From Pseudoflavitalea sp. G-6-1-2 (GTDB taxonomy: Bacteria; Bacteroidota; Bacteroidia; Chitinophagales; Chitinophagaceae): a DNA stretch of 64,000 nt. The notes under the pieces are model-generated. The model saw only the letters and a list, made by a program, of their open reading frames with translations. It searched no databases and was not told the DNA's origin. Positions 38,699-46,340 of this stretch are shown piece by piece. The stretch lies in NCBI RefSeq assembly GCF_012927185.1, contig NZ_JABBGB010000003.1, positions 1,240,001 through 1,304,000 on the forward strand, given 5' to 3'. Numbering within the stretch: position 1 is the first letter of the stretch; every line of letters begins with the position of its first letter. Position numbers and translations under genes: made by a program.

Positions 38699-38709
38699 AG
38701 CATGATGCT

Positions 38710-39966
38710 TTATTCTTTTTTCAATATCAGCTCCTGCATGGTTCCGTAGTTCTCATAGCTGGAGGTGATTACCTTGTCGCCCACTTTCAGTCCGCCTGTA
38801 ACTTCGAAGTAGTCAGGGTTCTGGCGTCCCAGCTGGATATCCACTTTGTATGCAGTGCTTCCATTCTCTGTGAGTTTGAAGATCCAGTTGCCACCGGTTT
38901 GCTGATAGAATCCGCCTCTTGGCACCAGCAGCGCTTCTGTTTCGTCGCTCAGTGCGAGTCGGATGCTCAGGGTCTGACCACGGCGGATGCCTGTTGGTTT
39001 CTCTCCTTCAAATTCCATATCTACCTGAAAGCGTCCGTTGGTTACCTGCGTAAATACTTTTATGATGCGGAGCTTGTATGTTTTGTTGGCGAATGTGAAC
39101 TCGCCCATCAGCCCGTTGTAGATGCGTGAGATATAGTGCTCATCGATGTCTGCACGAACTTTGAATCCGCTGAGTACGTCGATCTGACCAAGGCGTTCGC
39201 CTTTGTTCTTGTTCTGTCCGATCTCTGCATCGAGTGAAGTGAGCTGTCCGTCTACCGGTGCGCGAACAATCAGGTCGCCTACTTTTTTGCGGGTCAGTTC
39301 CAGCGTTGATTTTGAACGCTCGAACAGTTCAGTGGCCTGTTGCACGCTCTGGCGTGTGGTGATGCTATCCTGTTCCATGATGCGGTCGGAAAGTTTTTTC
39401 TTCTGCACCTGGTAGATATAATTGTTCTCAGATTGTTTGAATTCCTGAGAGCCGATCACTTTTTCGGCGTACAGTTTTTTATTGAGGTTGTATACGCGTT
39501 CTGCTTCTCTCAATGTATTGTCTACATCGGTCTGCTGCGTCATTTTGGTAACTGTGTTCTGCAATGCAGCGTTCTTGGCGATCTGCATCTGCGTGAGCAG
39601 GTTGTACACGGAGGTTTCCTGATTCACGAGATTGAGTGCGAGATCGGTATTGGAGAGGCGGAGGATGGGTTGGCCCTTGGTCATAACGGTTCCGTCTTCC
39701 ACGTATTTTTCTTCTACGCGTCCACCTTCGAGGGCATCGAGGTAGATGGTTGAGATGGGGAGTATCACGCCGGTAACCGGTATGAATTCTTTAAAGGTTC
39801 CTTTCTTTACTTCGCTGATGGTAATTCTTTCTGTGTCTACATTCAGGCGGCTTTTGCCGGAAGTGAAGTAGTAGCTGGCTGTAATGAGCGCTAAGAGCAC
39901 AACGATGCCGAAGATGGTCAGCAACTTCTTAGAGGTCCATTTCTTTTTGGCAATAACTCGATCCAC
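38710..39966 (-). CDS. HlyD/MacA-type periplasmic adaptor protein
   Basis: Periplasmic adaptors bridge inner membrane pumps and TolC-type channels. The 418-residue product has a cytoplasmic stub, one membrane anchor (about residues 15-36), a first biotinyl-lipoyl half (about 75-110), an alpha-helical hairpin (about 115-235, coiled-coil rich), a second lipoyl half (LIVRAPVDGQLTSLDAEIGQ, about 243-262) and beta-barrel and membrane-proximal domains. The only possible start is GTG at 39966, because an in-frame stop lies five codons upstream. It is the first gene of the array and faces the divergent regulator genes. Confidence 0.94.
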   Translation of the reverse strand: MDRVIAKKKWTSKKLLTIFGIVVLLALITASYYFTSGKSRLNVDTERITISEVKKGTFKEFIPVTGVILPISTIYLDALEGGRVEEKYVEDGTVMTKGQPILRLSNTDLALNLVNQETSVYNLLTQMQIAKNAALQNTVTKMTQQTDVDNTLREAERVYNLNKKLYAEKVIGSQEFKQSENNYIYQVQKKKLSDRIMEQDSITTRQSVQQATELFERSKSTLELTRKKVGDLIVRAPVDGQLTSLDAEIGQNKNKGERLGQIDVLSGFKVRADIDEHYISRIYNGLMGEFTFANKTYKLRIIKVFTQVTNGRFQVDMEFEGEKPTGIRRGQTLSIRLALSDETEALLVPRGGFYQQTGGNWIFKLTENGSTAYKVDIQLGRQNPDYFEVTGGLKVGDKVITSSYENYGTMQELILKKE

Positions 39967-40089
39967 GGTATGATAGTTTTAAGATTGTTTGTTTTTCAAA
40001 AGTCACCCGGAGGTTCAGGCCGGATGACTTTGGGACCAACACTTCTCATGGTGAGAAAAAAATCAACTGCATCCCTATTATTACAACGC

Positions 40090-40097
40090 TGTGCCAG
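40090..40097 (-). promoter_or_regulatory. Sigma-54 -24-like box upstream of the adaptor gene
   Basis: The minus strand reads CTGGCACA, a good -24 half. TTGT follows where TTGC is expected, but one base too close, so the -12 half is not convincing. It is placed 93 bp downstream of the activator-site candidate at 40158-40190, nearly as in the copy before ATPase B. Confidence 0.35.
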
Positions 40098-40157
40098 TTT
40101 AGAAGCTATGTGAAAACCAGTTAGTTAGGTGTAACCTCTCTCGATCCATGTACAGTT

Positions 40158-40190
40158 GCGGTACACTTTGTGTCCGCTTTTGATACAGTG
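40158..40190 (-). promoter_or_regulatory. Candidate upstream activator site, copy 2 (before adaptor gene)
   Basis: The minus strand reads CACTGTATCA, CGGAC and TGTACCG in order, with TGTATC and TGTACC as direct repeats 22 bp apart. It is the partner of the element at 11181-11213. The element is a likely binding site for the response regulator encoded next to it. Confidence 0.5.
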
Positions 40191-40222
40191 TACCTCCGGC
40201 GCGGAATTGCCGTAAAAAATTG

Positions 40223-40254
40223 TTTGCCATGCCTTTGTAATTATGGTATAATTG
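40223..40254 (+). promoter_or_regulatory. Candidate primary-sigma promoter for the two-component system
   Basis: TTTG at 40223-40226 and TATAATTG at 40247-40254 are separated by 20 bp. They match the Bacteroidota -33 (TTTG) and -7 (TAnnTTTG, one mismatch) elements. The start codon lies 45 bp downstream. Confidence 0.4.
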
Positions 40255-40298
40255 TAGTTGGGTTATGTTGCATAAACCAGAATATTTATTTTTTTACC

Positions 40299-41657
40299 AT
40301 GTCGCTGAAGAATGCCTCGATATTAGTTATAGACGATGACCAGGATGTATTGACCGCTGTAAGATTACTGCTTAAAACAGAAGCCAGGGAAGTGGTCACA
40401 GAAAAGAATCCGGAAAATATCCGCACCCTTTTATCCAAACAGACCTTCGATGTGATATTGCTCGATATGAACTTCAACAGTTCGATCAATACGGGCAATG
40501 AGGGCATTTACTGGTTGGGAAAGATCAAAGAATTCAAATCCGAAGCGGCGGTGATCATGATCACGGCTTATGGCGACATCGACCTCGCCGTGCGTTCACT
40601 CAAAGAAGGCGCTGCCGATTTTGTAGTGAAGCCATGGCATAACGAAAAGCTGCTGGTCACTATCCGCGAAGCAATGAAGCGTAAAGGGAAAGCCGCAGCC
40701 ACACCGAGTTTCAGGGCCGATTCAGTGATCGGTTCCGAACTGGTGGGAGAGTCGGAGATCATGCAGGATATCTTTCATAAGATTGAAAAGATAGCCCCTA
40801 CGGATGCCAACATACTCATACTCGGAGAGAATGGAACCGGTAAAGACCTTATCGCCAAAGCCATTCACCAGCAATCGCTTCGTTCGGATAAAGTGATGGT
40901 GAAAGTAGATGTGGGCGCACTCACCGAAAGCCTTTTCGAGAGCGAATTGTTCGGCCATAAGAAAGGCGCTTTCACCGACGCGCGCGAAGACCGTGTAGGA
41001 CGATTCGAAGCGGCCACCGGAGGCACATTGTTTCTCGATGAGATCGGCAATATCGGATTGCATCAGCAGGCCAAACTGCTGAGCGTTCTGCAGAACCGTC
41101 AGGTTGTGAAACTGGGTACCAATACGCCGGTGGATATCAATATACGCCTCATCTGCGCCACCAACGTGCCATTGGCTGAACTGGCCAATGAGAGCCGCTT
41201 CCGCAAAGACTTGATCTATCGTATCAATACAGTGGAGATAATGGTACCGCCACTGCGCAAACGTGGCCACGATATTATTCTGCTGGCCAAACATTTCAGC
41301 CGCGTTTACAGCAACAAGTACCTCAAACCCGTGCTGGAGTTCGATACCAAAGCCATGGACAAATTGCTGAGTTATCATTATCCCGGCAATATCCGTGAGT
41401 TGCAGTATACTATCGAACGCGCAGTGATTATGGCAGATGGCAATGTGTTGCAGGCAACAGATCTCATCTTCTCACCCATAGAATCGTCACCTGCATTGAA
41501 AGACGATGAGCCGGATGAACTGAAGCTGAGTGCCGTGGAGAAGAATACCATTCTGCGCGTGATAGAAAAACACAATGGCAATATCACCAAGGCCGCCAAA
41601 GAACTGGGACTTACGCGAACTGCACTGTATCGCCGTCTCAGCAAATACGATATTTAA
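40299..41657 (+). CDS. Sigma-54-dependent response regulator (NtrC type)
   Basis: The 452-residue product has a receiver domain (about 6-125; acidic pair D12-D13, phospho-acceptor D56 in VILLDMNF, conserved K111 in KPW), an AAA+ domain (Walker A GENGTGKD 176-183; Walker B TLFLDE 243-248) and a C-terminal Fis-type helix-turn-helix ([20 protein letters not shown]). The sigma-54 contact loop reads GAFTDA (223-228) instead of the usual GAFTGA. The ATG at 40299 is chosen because the receiver homology starts there; a start 43 codons upstream overlaps the activator-site candidate. It should be phosphorylated by the kinase 3 bp downstream and act on the transporter array. Confidence 0.95.
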   Translation: MSLKNASILVIDDDQDVLTAVRLLLKTEAREVVTEKNPENIRTLLSKQTFDVILLDMNFNSSINTGNEGIYWLGKIKEFKSEAAVIMITAYGDIDLAVRSLKEGAADFVVKPWHNEKLLVTIREAMKRKGKAAATPSFRADSVIGSELVGESEIMQDIFHKIEKIAPTDANILILGENGTGKDLIAKAIHQQSLRSDKVMVKVDVGALTESLFESELFGHKKGAFTDAREDRVGRFEAATGGTLFLDEIGNIGLHQQAKLLSVLQNRQVVKLGTNTPVDINIRLICATNVPLAELANESRFRKDLIYRINTVEIMVPPLRKRGHDIILLAKHFSRVYSNKYLKPVLEFDTKAMDKLLSYHYPGNIRELQYTIERAVIMADGNVLQATDLIFSPIESSPALKDDEPDELKLSAVEKNTILRVIEKHNGNITKAAKELGLTRTALYRRLSKYDI

Positions 41658-41660
41658 ACA

Positions 41661-43007
41661 ATGGACTTTTTCAAAAGAAACGAGTGGAGAGTTCTGGTAA
41701 GGGTACTGGCACTGTTTGTGACCATTACCATCTCATGCCTTATCATCATCAAAGGATGGTATGTGTATCTGGTGGTGATGATTCCCGTCATCATTGCACA
41801 GCTGATAGATTTTTACAAACTGCAACGCAAAGCGCATGATGAACTGAAACAGTTTGTAGAGTCGGTTCATTATCGCGACTTCAGCAGGTATTTCGATGTA
41901 AAACACGCCCCGGTTGAGTTACAGCCCTTACGGCAGGGATTCAACGAAATCAATACCACCATCAAGGGCATCACGCGCGAACGCGAAACACAGTATCAGT
42001 ATCTGCAGAAAATTCTGGAGCTGATCGATACCGGAATACTGATGTACCGCGAAGACGACGGAACTGTAATGTGGATGAACGAAGCGCTGAAGAACCTGTT
42101 GCAGCTTCCTTATCTCAAAACCATTCACTCACTCGAACGCCGCGATAAAGAACTCTACATTCAGGTAGAAGCATTGCGACCCGGCGACAGCAAAATCGGA
42201 ACAGCACATCTGGATAAAGCGCCATTTAAAGTATTGCTCTCTGCCACTGCCTTTCAAACAGATGGCGTAAAATACAAACTCATCGCATTTCAGAATGTGA
42301 ACGAGGCGCTCGACGAAACAGAATCGAAAGCATGGCAGAAACTGCTGAGTGTAATGACGCATGAGATCATGAACTCCATTGCGCCGATCTCTTCACTGGC
42401 AGCCACGCTCAAAGGCAGGCTGCATGAAGCTGCCAATGAACTATCCGCTACTCCCGGTGCACTCGACGATCTGGAACTTGGCATCGATACCATCAAAAGA
42501 AGAAGTGAAGGCCTGCTGAAATTCGCAGAAACCTATCGCAATCTGAATAAGATCACGGCGCCTAATCTGCGTAAGGTATATGTGCGTGATCTCTTCGAGA
42601 ATCTGTACAATCTGATGCTGCCGACTTTGTTGCAGAAGAAGATCGAGCTGGAGATCAATCTGAAAGATCCTGATCTGATGCTCGATGCAGACACTAACCT
42701 TGTGGAACAAGTGCTGATCAATCTGGTGGTGAATGCGATGGAAGCGGTGAAAGATAAACACGAGCCGCACATCATTTTATCGGGTTATCTGGCATCGAAC
42801 CGGAAAACAGTTATCCGCGTGAGCGATAACGGATCGGGCATGTCGGAAGAAGTGCTGGAAAAGATCTTCATTCCATTCTTCAGTACGAAGAAGAGTGGTA
42901 GCGGAATCGGGCTGAGTTTGTGCAAGCAGATAATGATGCTGCACAGAGGCCATATTCAGGTGCAGTCCGTAGAAGGAGAGGGCACTGCATTTATTTTGCA
43001 ATTCTGA
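41661..43007 (+). CDS. Sensor histidine kinase with two-helix membrane anchor
   Basis: A 448-residue kinase. Two membrane helices (about 11-30 and 34-52) are joined by only a few residues, so there is no periplasmic sensor domain. A PAS-like domain (about 115-215) follows. The H-box is SVMTHEIMNSIAPI with phospho-acceptor H234. The ATPase domain shows N-box (INLVVNAMEAV), G1 (VSDNGSGMSEE) and G2 (GSGIGLSLCKQI) motifs. The anchor type recalls intramembrane-sensing kinases that detect envelope stress or rely on a transporter. It starts 3 bp after the regulator stop and surely forms a pair with it. Confidence 0.95.
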   Translation: MDFFKRNEWRVLVRVLALFVTITISCLIIIKGWYVYLVVMIPVIIAQLIDFYKLQRKAHDELKQFVESVHYRDFSRYFDVKHAPVELQPLRQGFNEINTTIKGITRERETQYQYLQKILELIDTGILMYREDDGTVMWMNEALKNLLQLPYLKTIHSLERRDKELYIQVEALRPGDSKIGTAHLDKAPFKVLLSATAFQTDGVKYKLIAFQNVNEALDETESKAWQKLLSVMTHEIMNSIAPISSLAATLKGRLHEAANELSATPGALDDLELGIDTIKRRSEGLLKFAETYRNLNKITAPNLRKVYVRDLFENLYNLMLPTLLQKKIELEINLKDPDLMLDADTNLVEQVLINLVVNAMEAVKDKHEPHIILSGYLASNRKTVIRVSDNGSGMSEEVLEKIFIPFFSTKKSGSGIGLSLCKQIMMLHRGHIQVQSVEGEGTAFILQF

Positions 43008-43022
43008 TGATACATTTGTCTT

Positions 43023-43547
43023 ATGAAAAAACCACTTGGACTAAGTTTGCTTTTGATGCTGGGTTTGATTGCCAGCTCATTCGCTCAGGTAAAAGACGCA
43101 TCCAAAAACCTGAAACTGCAGGCAGAAAAAATGGGAGCTGCACTGGTGAAGGGAGATTTTAAGACCTTCTCAACATACAATCACCCAACAATTCTGCAAA
43201 TGATGGGAGGTGCGCCGAAAATGATCGAACTGATGAACAAGGCCACCAGCAATATGAAAACGCAGGGCATGAGTTTCAACAAAGTGAGCTTTGGCGAGCC
43301 ATCGAAATTTGTAAAGAGCGGAAAAGAATTGCAGACAACCATCCCGCAATTGATTGTGATGAAACTGGCAAAGGGCAGATTGGAAAATGCATCTACCTTA
43401 ATTGCAGTTTCTTCGGACAATGGAGCAAACTGGGTATTCATCGATACTTCCAATAAAGACCTGGCCACCATACAGAAATTTATTCCTTCCATCAGTTCGT
43501 CGCTGGTGATTCCTCCAACGAAGCCACCGGTTAAGTACGATAACTGA
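43023..43547 (+). CDS. Exported protein of unknown function
   Basis: A 174-residue product with a clear signal peptide (about residues 1-21, ending ASSFAQ), so periplasmic or secreted. The body has helix-rich then strand-rich parts, with GDFKTFSTYNHPTILQMMGG reminiscent of small SnoaL/NTF2-like folds; the assignment is uncertain. It lies 15 bp after the kinase gene in the same direction and probably belongs to that operon, so it may be an accessory or a target of the stress response. Confidence 0.8.
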   Translation: MKKPLGLSLLLMLGLIASSFAQVKDASKNLKLQAEKMGAALVKGDFKTFSTYNHPTILQMMGGAPKMIELMNKATSNMKTQGMSFNKVSFGEPSKFVKSGKELQTTIPQLIVMKLAKGRLENASTLIAVSSDNGANWVFIDTSNKDLATIQKFIPSISSSLVIPPTKPPVKYDN

Positions 43548-43557
43548 TCAGAAAAAG

Positions 43558-43605
43558 AAAAAGCCATCGACTGTGCTGAAAATTCAGACCAGCCGATGGC
43601 TTTGT
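43558..43605. terminator. Bidirectional terminator between convergent genes
   Basis: AAAGCCATCG (43560-43569) pairs with CGATGGCTTT (43594-43603), with a smaller CTGAA/TTCAG hairpin inside the loop. On the minus strand the stem is followed by a long T-rich run; on the plus strand by CTTTG. It serves both the 43023-43547 gene and the 43621-44133 gene. Confidence 0.8.
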
Positions 43606-43620
43606 AGTTATTTCTGATGA

Positions 43621-44133
43621 TCAGTTTGCGGCAGTGAGCACGCGTTTCGCGAGCCAGCTGTCTTTGAGCGGCACCATCCAGTTATTTTCAAGCTCCTCTT
43701 TTGTCAGTACCAGGTTATTGAAATAAATGGTATCTGCATCGATGAATTTATTCTCCAGTGCATATTTCACCTGCGACATGGGCAATACCTGCACTTTATC
43801 TTTCACCACAAATGCCAGGCTCTGCCTGTCGAACATATTCACTTTATAGAGTGCTTCGATGTCTTTGATGAGGCGAACGGAACTGTCGGTGCTGCATCCG
43901 CTTACACCGGTAGCAGATTCATCGGCCATGAGAATGATAAACTGACCGAAGAACAAGGTTCCGAAACCTTTCACGGGAGTGCCATGCGATTTCCAGTTGG
44001 CGGCGAAATGATTCAGGAGATCTTCCAGTTGCAATGCCTCGCCCATGGTAAACAGGCGGCTGCTCTGGTATACCCATACGCGGGAGTCTGCTGCAAAATC
44101 AGCCGGTAATAATTCTTTGTAATTCCAGTTCAT
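43621..44133 (-). CDS. Conserved protein of unknown function
   Basis: A 170-residue cytoplasmic protein starting MNWNYKELLPADFAADSRVW. The segments VYQSSRLFTMGEALQLEDLL and GTPVKGFGTLFFGQFIILMA are typical of a family widespread in Bacteroidota that is often labelled ABC transporter ATPase. I see no Walker A, signature or Walker B motif, so that label looks wrong. It lies 20 bp after the Fe-S protein gene in the same direction, so the two are probably co-transcribed. Confidence 0.8.
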   Translation of the reverse strand: MNWNYKELLPADFAADSRVWVYQSSRLFTMGEALQLEDLLNHFAANWKSHGTPVKGFGTLFFGQFIILMADESATGVSGCSTDSSVRLIKDIEALYKVNMFDRQSLAFVVKDKVQVLPMSQVKYALENKFIDADTIYFNNLVLTKEELENNWMVPLKDSWLAKRVLTAAN

Positions 44134-44153
44134 GGGGGCAAAGATACGAAATG

Positions 44154-44933
44154 CTATTCCATGGATTGTGCAACAAGTTCGGCAACGTCGAGAACCTGAA
44201 CATCGCCTTCTTTTTCCCTGTTTTTCACCCCATCGGTGAGCATGGTATTGCAGAAGGGGCAGGCGGACGCGATCACGTTTGAGCCGGTTGCGAGGGCTTC
44301 ATCGGAGCGTTCGATATTGATGCGGGTGGTTCCTTTTTCTTCTTCTTTGAACATCTGGGCGCCACCGGCTCCGCAACAGAGACCTTTGCTGCGGCAGCGT
44401 TTCATTTCCACCAGTTCTGCATCGAGCACTTCGAGCACTTTGCGGGGTGCTTCGTAAATGTCGTTGGCACGGCCAAGGTAGCAGCTATCGTGATAGGTAA
44501 TGCGTTTTCCTTTGAAAGCGCCGCCTTCTTTGAGACGGATCTTGCCTTCGTCGATCAGTTGCTGTAAAAGGGTGGTATGATGCATCACTTCGTAGGTACC
44601 GCCAAGCACGGGGTACTCATTTCTGAAGATATTGAAACAGTGAGGGCATGTAGTAACAATTTTCTTAATGCCGTATCCGTTCAGGATCTGGATATTCTGA
44701 TAGGCCATCATCTGGAACATGAATTCGTTGCCGGCCCTGCGGGCAGGGTCTCCGGTACAAACTTCTTCTTTTCCGAGGATCGCGAAACTGATACCGGCCT
44801 TGTGCAGAATAGTGGCAAATGCCTGGGTGATCTTCTGAGCGCGCTGATCAAAACTTCCGGAACATCCCACCCAGAACAGAATATCCGGGTTTTGGCCATT
44901 TGCCATCATTTCGGCCATGCTAGGTACATGCAT
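44154..44933 (-). CDS. CCG-domain Fe-S redox protein (heterodisulfide reductase-like)
   Basis: The 259-residue product has two cysteine-rich CCG domains as in HdrB, GlpC and LutA-type proteins: WVGCSG and TTCPHC in the first half, HDSCYLG, CCGAGG and ACPFCN in the second. These bind unusual Fe-S clusters and take part in electron transfer to or from a membrane partner. The natural partner is the membrane Fe-S protein at 48236-49564, which lies upstream on the same strand but is separated by four plus-strand genes. The ATG at 44931-44933 fits the family start. Confidence 0.9.
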   Translation of the reverse strand: MHVPSMAEMMANGQNPDILFWVGCSGSFDQRAQKITQAFATILHKAGISFAILGKEEVCTGDPARRAGNEFMFQMMAYQNIQILNGYGIKKIVTTCPHCFNIFRNEYPVLGGTYEVMHHTTLLQQLIDEGKIRLKEGGAFKGKRITYHDSCYLGRANDIYEAPRKVLEVLDAELVEMKRCRSKGLCCGAGGAQMFKEEEKGTTRINIERSDEALATGSNVIASACPFCNTMLTDGVKNREKEGDVQVLDVAELVAQSME

Positions 44934-45120
44934 TCAAAAAATTTTTGTAAATCTACAGCAAAACTTCAAACAGGCCACATTTTACAGTACATTGAAATAC
45001 AAATGAAAAGCTGGCACGTTATTTATAGTTCTACTGCAGAGGCTCCTGGTCTGATCTCCTGAAAAACCATGTACTTATCCATCCGGCAGTACATTTTTTC
45101 GCAAAAAAACCAACCTACCG

Positions 45121-45624
45121 ATGCAATTACAACAAGCTGTCAGCAACATTTTTGTTCAGCTTGCGGGGACTTTGGAACAATTGTCCGGGCAAGAATACGT
45201 TTGTCCCTGCCAGTCTTTGTCCGATCATACCATCGGGCAGCATGTACGCCATATCATAGAACTGTTCCAGTGTCTGGAGCATGGTTATGAAAGTGGTACC
45301 GTAAATTATGAGAAACGCCCAAGGGACCGCAAGATAGAAACCGATAAGCTGCTGGCTTCGTTGCTGCTGAAGCAGATCCATCGCGATCTTGGCCGTTCAG
45401 ACCGGCCGCTGCTGCTGGAAGCGTCTTACGATCATCAAGCCATGCAGCCTGTTCAAATCCACACTAATTATTTCCGCGAAGTAGCCTACAATCTGGAGCA
45501 TACCATTCACCATATGGCATTGATCAGAATCGGCATCCGCGAAGTATCATCATCCGTTCAACTGCCGGAAAATTTCGGCGTAGCATCCTCTACCGTTAAG
45601 CATAAGCAACAATGTGCACAGTAA
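45121..45624 (+). CDS. DinB-like four-helix protein
   Basis: A 167-residue protein of the DinB/YfiT superfamily, whose members often bind a metal through three histidines. The visible pattern fits: HTIGQHVRHIIEL (first helix pair) and NLEHTIHHMALIRIG (last helix). The enzymatic role is unknown; many relatives are thiol-dependent transferases. The last 13 bp overlap the start of the NRDE gene, suggesting coupled translation in a four-gene plus-strand cassette. Confidence 0.88.
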   Translation: MQLQQAVSNIFVQLAGTLEQLSGQEYVCPCQSLSDHTIGQHVRHIIELFQCLEHGYESGTVNYEKRPRDRKIETDKLLASLLLKQIHRDLGRSDRPLLLEASYDHQAMQPVQIHTNYFREVAYNLEHTIHHMALIRIGIREVSSSVQLPENFGVASSTVKHKQQCAQ

Positions 45625-46340
45625 CTTTTGTTCCTTCAGGAAAAGAACTCTTCATCACCTCAAACAGAGATGAAAAACAATGGCGTCCGTCGGCCATTGC
45701 ACCGGAAATACTCAGTTTCCCTTCGGGAAGTATGTTGTTTCCGAAAGACCCGCATGGTGGTGGCACCTGGATCGCGGCCCACGAAAATGGCAATGCCATC
45801 GTATTCCTCAACGGAGGTTTTGTAGCGCATACGCCCCAACCACCGTACAGGAAGAGTCGCGGACTGATTCTGCTCGACCTGCTCGACAGCATTTCGCCCG
45901 TAAACAGTTTTACCGCAATCAATCTCAATAATATCGAACCATTCACGGCAGTGATCTGGGAAGATGAACTGCTGTTCGAATGCCGCTGGGACGGCAAGCG
46001 CAAACACAGTACCGACCTGAATTCCGGCAGACCGCATATCTGGAGTTCCGTTACGCTCTACGAAGAATCTGTGTGCAGCAAACGGCAGCAGTGGTTCAGG
46101 GAGTGGCTGCAAAAGCATCCTGAACCATCAGGAGAGGACATCATCCATTTCCATCGTTTCACCGGCGATGGCGACCAGCACAATGATCTGCTCATGAACC
46201 GCGCCGGCAAAGTAAGCACCGTGAGCATAACGCAATTGAAGATCAATCCCGAACAAACTACCATGTGGTATAACGATCTGCAGCAGGATCATGCTGTATC
46301 AGTATCATTATTGCAGGAAAAAACAATGGCCGGCCGCTGA
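45612..46340 (+). CDS. NRDE/TANGO2-family protein
   Basis: The 242-residue product opens MCTVTFVPSGKELFITSNRD and so carries both hallmarks of the family: the N-terminal cysteine at position 2 and the NRDE motif, with DPHGGGTWIA after it. N-terminal Cys in this superfamily can be an Ntn-type nucleophile, but the substrate of this branch is unknown. The stop overlaps the start codon of the ATP-grasp gene (TGATG). Confidence 0.9.
   Translation: MCTVTFVPSGKELFITSNRDEKQWRPSAIAPEILSFPSGSMLFPKDPHGGGTWIAAHENGNAIVFLNGGFVAHTPQPPYRKSRGLILLDLLDSISPVNSFTAINLNNIEPFTAVIWEDELLFECRWDGKRKHSTDLNSGRPHIWSSVTLYEESVCSKRQQWFREWLQKHPEPSGEDIIHFHRFTGDGDQHNDLLMNRAGKVSTVSITQLKINPEQTTMWYNDLQQDHAVSVSLLQEKTMAGR

Larger units (their letters stand above)
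39967..40298. promoter_or_regulatory. 332-bp divergent control region between adaptor and regulator genes
   Basis: No gene fits here. The region should hold the promoters for the 31-kb array (minus) and for the two-component system (plus). It contains the activator-site candidate at 40158-40190, a perfect 8-bp dyad GGTACACT/AGTGTACC at 40160-40167 and 40187-40194, a TGTAC/GTACA dyad at 40149-40165, a -24-like box at 40090-40097 and a candidate plus-strand housekeeping promoter at 40223-40254. Confidence 0.6.

Noticed and set aside
40199-40212. Possible plus-strand sigma-54 promoter (GGCGCGGAATTGC)
   Set aside because: The spacing between GG and GC is one base short, and GG-N10-GC is nearly invariant.
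45011-45027. CTGGCACG upstream of the DinB gene, like a sigma-54 -24 box
   Set aside because: TTAT stands where TTGC is needed, and no activator-site copy is seen upstream.
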